NCBI GenBank assembly: GCA_036265005.1
Contig: DATAPW010000082.1
Span: 47,671 to 111,670, forward strand
Reading direction: 5' to 3'
Length of the DNA: 64,000 nt
DNA from: JAMXLO01 sp036265005
GTDB lineage: Bacteria > Pseudomonadota > Alphaproteobacteria > Acetobacterales > Acetobacteraceae
The notes under the pieces are model-generated. The model did no database searches. It worked only from the letters and a program-made list of their open reading frames with translations, and was not told where the DNA came from. Below, one piece after another: positions 61,557 to 64,000 of this stretch; position 1 is the stretch's first letter, and each line of letters starts with the position of its first letter. The translations under genes were made by a program, and so were the position numbers.

Positions 61557-63083
61557 ATGTCGATACGGACGCGCATCATGCTCGGCTTCCTGCTGGTGCT
61601 GTTGCTGGTTGCCATGGTGGTCGGCGCCGTGTGGTACGCGGGCGGACAGGTCGAACAGGCATTCCTCGACGACGCCCACAGCGACGGCCTGGGACGGCAG
61701 GTCACCACAGTGCAGATGCGCCTGATGGAGACTCGATTGCGTGTCGCCGACTATCTGCGCACCGGGGGCGCAGCCGAGAGCGACGCGCTCGCCACGGCAA
61801 TCACCGAACTCGAGGCAGCGGCCGCCGCCGGCTCCGTCGGCGATAACACCGGCGCGCTGGCCGCCGTCCCGGAGTCGATCCGAAGCGTTCGAGACGCCCT
61901 GGTCACGGCGCGCGCCGCGATCGAGCAGCAGCGCGATGCCGCGGCGCGCCTGACCGCCGCCGATGTGGCCCTGGGCAATGCCACGACGGTGCTGGCGGAA
62001 GGGGCAGCGCGCTCCGGCCAGCGTGAATTCGCCGAGCCAGCTGCCTCGCTGCTTGCCGCCGCATCGCGGGCGACCGGGGCGGGCATCCGCTTCAACGTCA
62101 TGGAGCTACCTGCTGACGCCGAGACGGCGCGCGCCGAAGCCACACGCGCCAGGGAGTTGCTGGACAATTTGCTGCAGGCCGCTGCCGATTCGGCGCGCAT
62201 CCAGCGCGTCGGCGGCGCCGCGCGCGATGCATTGACGGACTTCACCGCCGCACTCGGGCAGCTGGTCCAGGTGCAGCAGGTGCGCCGCGAGCGCCTTGCC
62301 GACCTCAGCTCCGCGTCGGATCGGGCGGGGTCCGTGACGACCGAAGCCGCGCACGCCATCGCCGACCGGCGGACGGCGAGTCGCGCCGCGACCGCGATGG
62401 CCCAAAGTCGCATGCGTGCGACGGTGACTTGGGCGAGCACGGGTGCGATCCTGCTGGGACTCGGCATTGCGGTGGCGCTCGGTCGTTCGATCGCGCGACC
62501 GATCCAACGCCTCGCCGATGTCATGGCGGTTCTGGCTGCCGGCGACCTGTCCACACCGGTGCCTGCCATCGCCGCGGGGGACGAAATCGGTGTGATGGCG
62601 CGCGCCGTGCAGGTGTTCAAGGACAGCCTGCAAAGCAGCGAATTGCTGCGCGCCGAGCACGCCGGGTTGAAGTTGCAGGCGGAGAAGGACCGGCACGACG
62701 GGCTGCTTGCGCTTGCCAACACCTTCGAGCAGAGCGTCGGCGGTATCATCGGCATGGTGACGGAAGCATCGACTCGACTGCACGGCGCGGCGCAGTCGAT
62801 GTCCACGTCGGCCGAAGCGGCCACCAAGGAGGCGCGAATCGGGTCCACTGCCTCTGCACAGGCCAGTGCGAACGTCCAGACCGTGTCGGTGGCGACCGAG
62901 GAGTTGACTGTCTCGATTGCCGAAATCAACCAACAGGTGACGAAGTGTTCGCACATCGCCGATACCGCGGTGGGCGAGGCAGAGCGAACCGATGCGACGG
63001 TCAGGGCCCTGGCTGACGCCGCCCAGCGCATCGGCGATGTGGTCGGGCTGATTCACACGATCGCCGGGCAGACCAACCTGCTG
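61557..63083 (+). pseudogene. Methyl-accepting chemotaxis protein, cut by an ISL3 element
   Basis: About 509 codons remain. TM1 is IMLGFLLVLLLVAMVVGAVW (about 8-28), then a helical periplasmic sensor of about 270 residues, TM2 near 300-320 (ATVTWASTGAILLGLGI), and HAMP (IARPIQRLADVMAVLAAGDL). The signalling domain begins (ATEELTVSIAEINQQV) but ends at IHTIAGQTNLL, exactly where receptors continue with the ALNATIEAARAGE tip. From 63084 the sequence is insertion-element DNA. Without the tip and return helix it cannot bind CheA/CheW. The start at 61557 is chosen because upstream codons come from a repeat. Confidence 0.9.
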
Positions 63084-64000
63084 ACATCAGTTCTGGAAAA
63101 TGTGAACACGATCAATTGCCTGCGTTATGAACCTTCGGTGCCTACCCATGGAATGCCCATAAAAATGGCCTCGTCAGAAGAATCTGTGGGCGACATCAGG
63201 TTCCGGCAGTTTGCCAAGTGCATGATACAGCGCGATTTCCGTGACGTGGAAGGTTCGGAAGCCGTAGGATTTTCGCATGGTCAGTTTGGCCTTGTTGTTG
63301 AAACCCTCGACGACGCCGCTGGAGAACTGCTTCCTGGCGCGGAAGTAGTTCAGGATCAGCGCGCGGTGCGAGCGTAGCGTCCTGGCGATTTTCTTCATCG
63401 GCTCGATGCGGGACCGCATGACCTGACAGCACCACTCATCGAGGAACTTGCCGGCCCAGCTCGGTGACTCGTACTCCCAGAATTGCTGGAAGTCCTCCTT
63501 CAGCAGATAGGCCCGCACGGTCTGTAGATTGTAGCGCAGCAGATCGCGTAGACGGTACCGCTGTTGTCGGGTCAGGTTGGTCTTGCGCTTCAGCACGCAC
63601 CAACGGGTTTTCTTCAGCACCGGTTCATAGCCGTCGCGCGCCAGCCTGCGCGCCTCGCCGGCACGCACCTGGTCCAGGGCGGTGTTCATCTTGGCGACAA
63701 TGTGGAAGCGATCGAGGATGTGGATGGCATGGCTGCACCGCTCGCGTATCACCGTCAGATAAGGCTGCCACATGTCCGAGCAGACAAACTCGATCTGTCC
63801 GGCCAATGCCTCGCCGATCAGGGCGAAGAACTGCTCGAAGCTCGCCACCGTCCGCTCCCGGCCGATCCACAGCAGGCGCGTGCACTGCTGTTCGATCTGG
63901 TAGACCAGCGTCAGGTATTTGTGACCCTTGGCATACTGGATCTCATCAACACCGATCGCCGCGATCGGGCCCAGCTGCCGGTGCTCGATCCCCCACTGCA
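63084..64000 (-). mobile_element. ISL3-family insertion sequence, right end outside window
   Basis: The element begins about base 63084, inside the chemoreceptor gene, and continues past the window edge. The left 90 bp (63084-63173) is non-coding, after the transposase stop. The terminal inverted repeat cannot be confirmed without the other end, and an 8-bp target duplication is expected but not visible. Confidence 0.75.
63174..63998 (-). CDS. ISL3-family transposase, N-terminal part missing (off window edge)
   Basis: The frame is open to the right edge, so the gene is 5'-partial; about 274 residues are visible. It has the catalytic IAAIGVDEIQYAKGHKYLTL (first acidic residue), IEFVCSDMWQPYLTVI (second Asp), HILDRFHIVAKMN, and WCCQVMRSRIEPMKK with SSGVVEGFNNKAKLTMRKSY near the end, with Glu of VVEGFNN as the likely third acid. 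The set is typical of ISL3. The visible part looks intact, so the element could be active. Confidence 0.9.
   Translation of the reverse strand, partial: QWGIEHRQLGPIAAIGVDEIQYAKGHKYLTLVYQIEQQCTRLLWIGRERTVASFEQFFALIGEALAGQIEFVCSDMWQPYLTVIRERCSHAIHILDRFHIVAKMNTALDQVRAGEARRLARDGYEPVLKKTRWCVLKRKTNLTRQQRYRLRDLLRYNLQTVRAYLLKEDFQQFWEYESPSWAGKFLDEWCCQVMRSRIEPMKKIARTLRSHRALILNYFRARKQFSSGVVEGFNNKAKLTMRKSYGFRTFHVTEIALYHALGKLPEPDVAHRFF

Noticed and set aside
1..64000. tRNA or rRNA genes
   Set aside because: No cloverleaf or rRNA-like conserved stretch was recognised by eye in the intergenic gaps; a tRNA search program would be decisive.

Overview
This GC-rich 64-kb window looks like chromosome of an alphaproteobacterium. 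The recF-gyrB pair, bactofilin, CheZ, Tat-type exported hydrolase, TRAP-type binding protein and many sugar-acid or aromatic catabolic genes fit an Acetobacteraceae-like member of the Rhodospirillales. That placement is by eye and genus is not claimed. No rRNA, tRNA, CRISPR array or prophage was seen.

Layout. 1-6.1 kb: a TPR protein cut by the left edge, an enolase-superfamily enzyme, a glutamate symporter gene (gltS) broken by two opposite frameshifts, and an MscS-type channel. 6.3-12.7 kb: a two-component locus with an exported alpha/beta hydrolase, a multi-PAS histidine kinase, two response regulators and an AraC-type regulator. The hydrolase, kinase and AraC genes share a GAYACCAARGTAT promoter motif. 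12.7-28.2 kb: a large catabolic locus. It holds an MmgE/PrpD protein; a tight operon of two amidohydrolases, a Rieske ferredoxin and a LacI regulator; a divergent pair of HpaI-like aldolase and 2-hydroxyacid dehydrogenase; an ABC sugar-type importer flanked by two paralogous binding proteins; a GMC oxidoreductase; and an unknown protein. Six copies of a 14-bp palindrome (about TGTAACCGNTTACT) lie before these units, so the LacI protein probably controls the whole set.

28.4-35.0 kb: a TetR regulator and a three-gene RND efflux operon ending at a clear rho-independent terminator. 35-47.5 kb: methyltransferase, Crp-type regulator, lytic transglycosylase, recF, gyrB, a hybrid sensor kinase, cheZ, a HAD hydrolase and xseA. 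47.5-48.7 kb: about 1 kb without a convincing gene, with degenerate repeats and a transposase remnant. 48.7-55.7 kb: a second dehydrogenase plus HpaI-aldolase pair, a family-5 substrate-binding protein, an adenosine-kinase-like sugar kinase abutting an enolase-superfamily enzyme, and a small lipoprotein.

55.9-64 kb: methyltransferase, aldo/keto reductase, GST, EI24-type membrane protein, bactofilin, an orphan TRAP-type binding protein, and a chemoreceptor gene truncated by an ISL3-family element that runs off the right edge. Palindromic repeats of about 90 bp recur in intergenic DNA (51.1 and 61.4 kb, partial copy at 24.2 kb), and a second palindrome family occurs at 14.1 and 55.3 kb. They explain several misleading upstream start codons.
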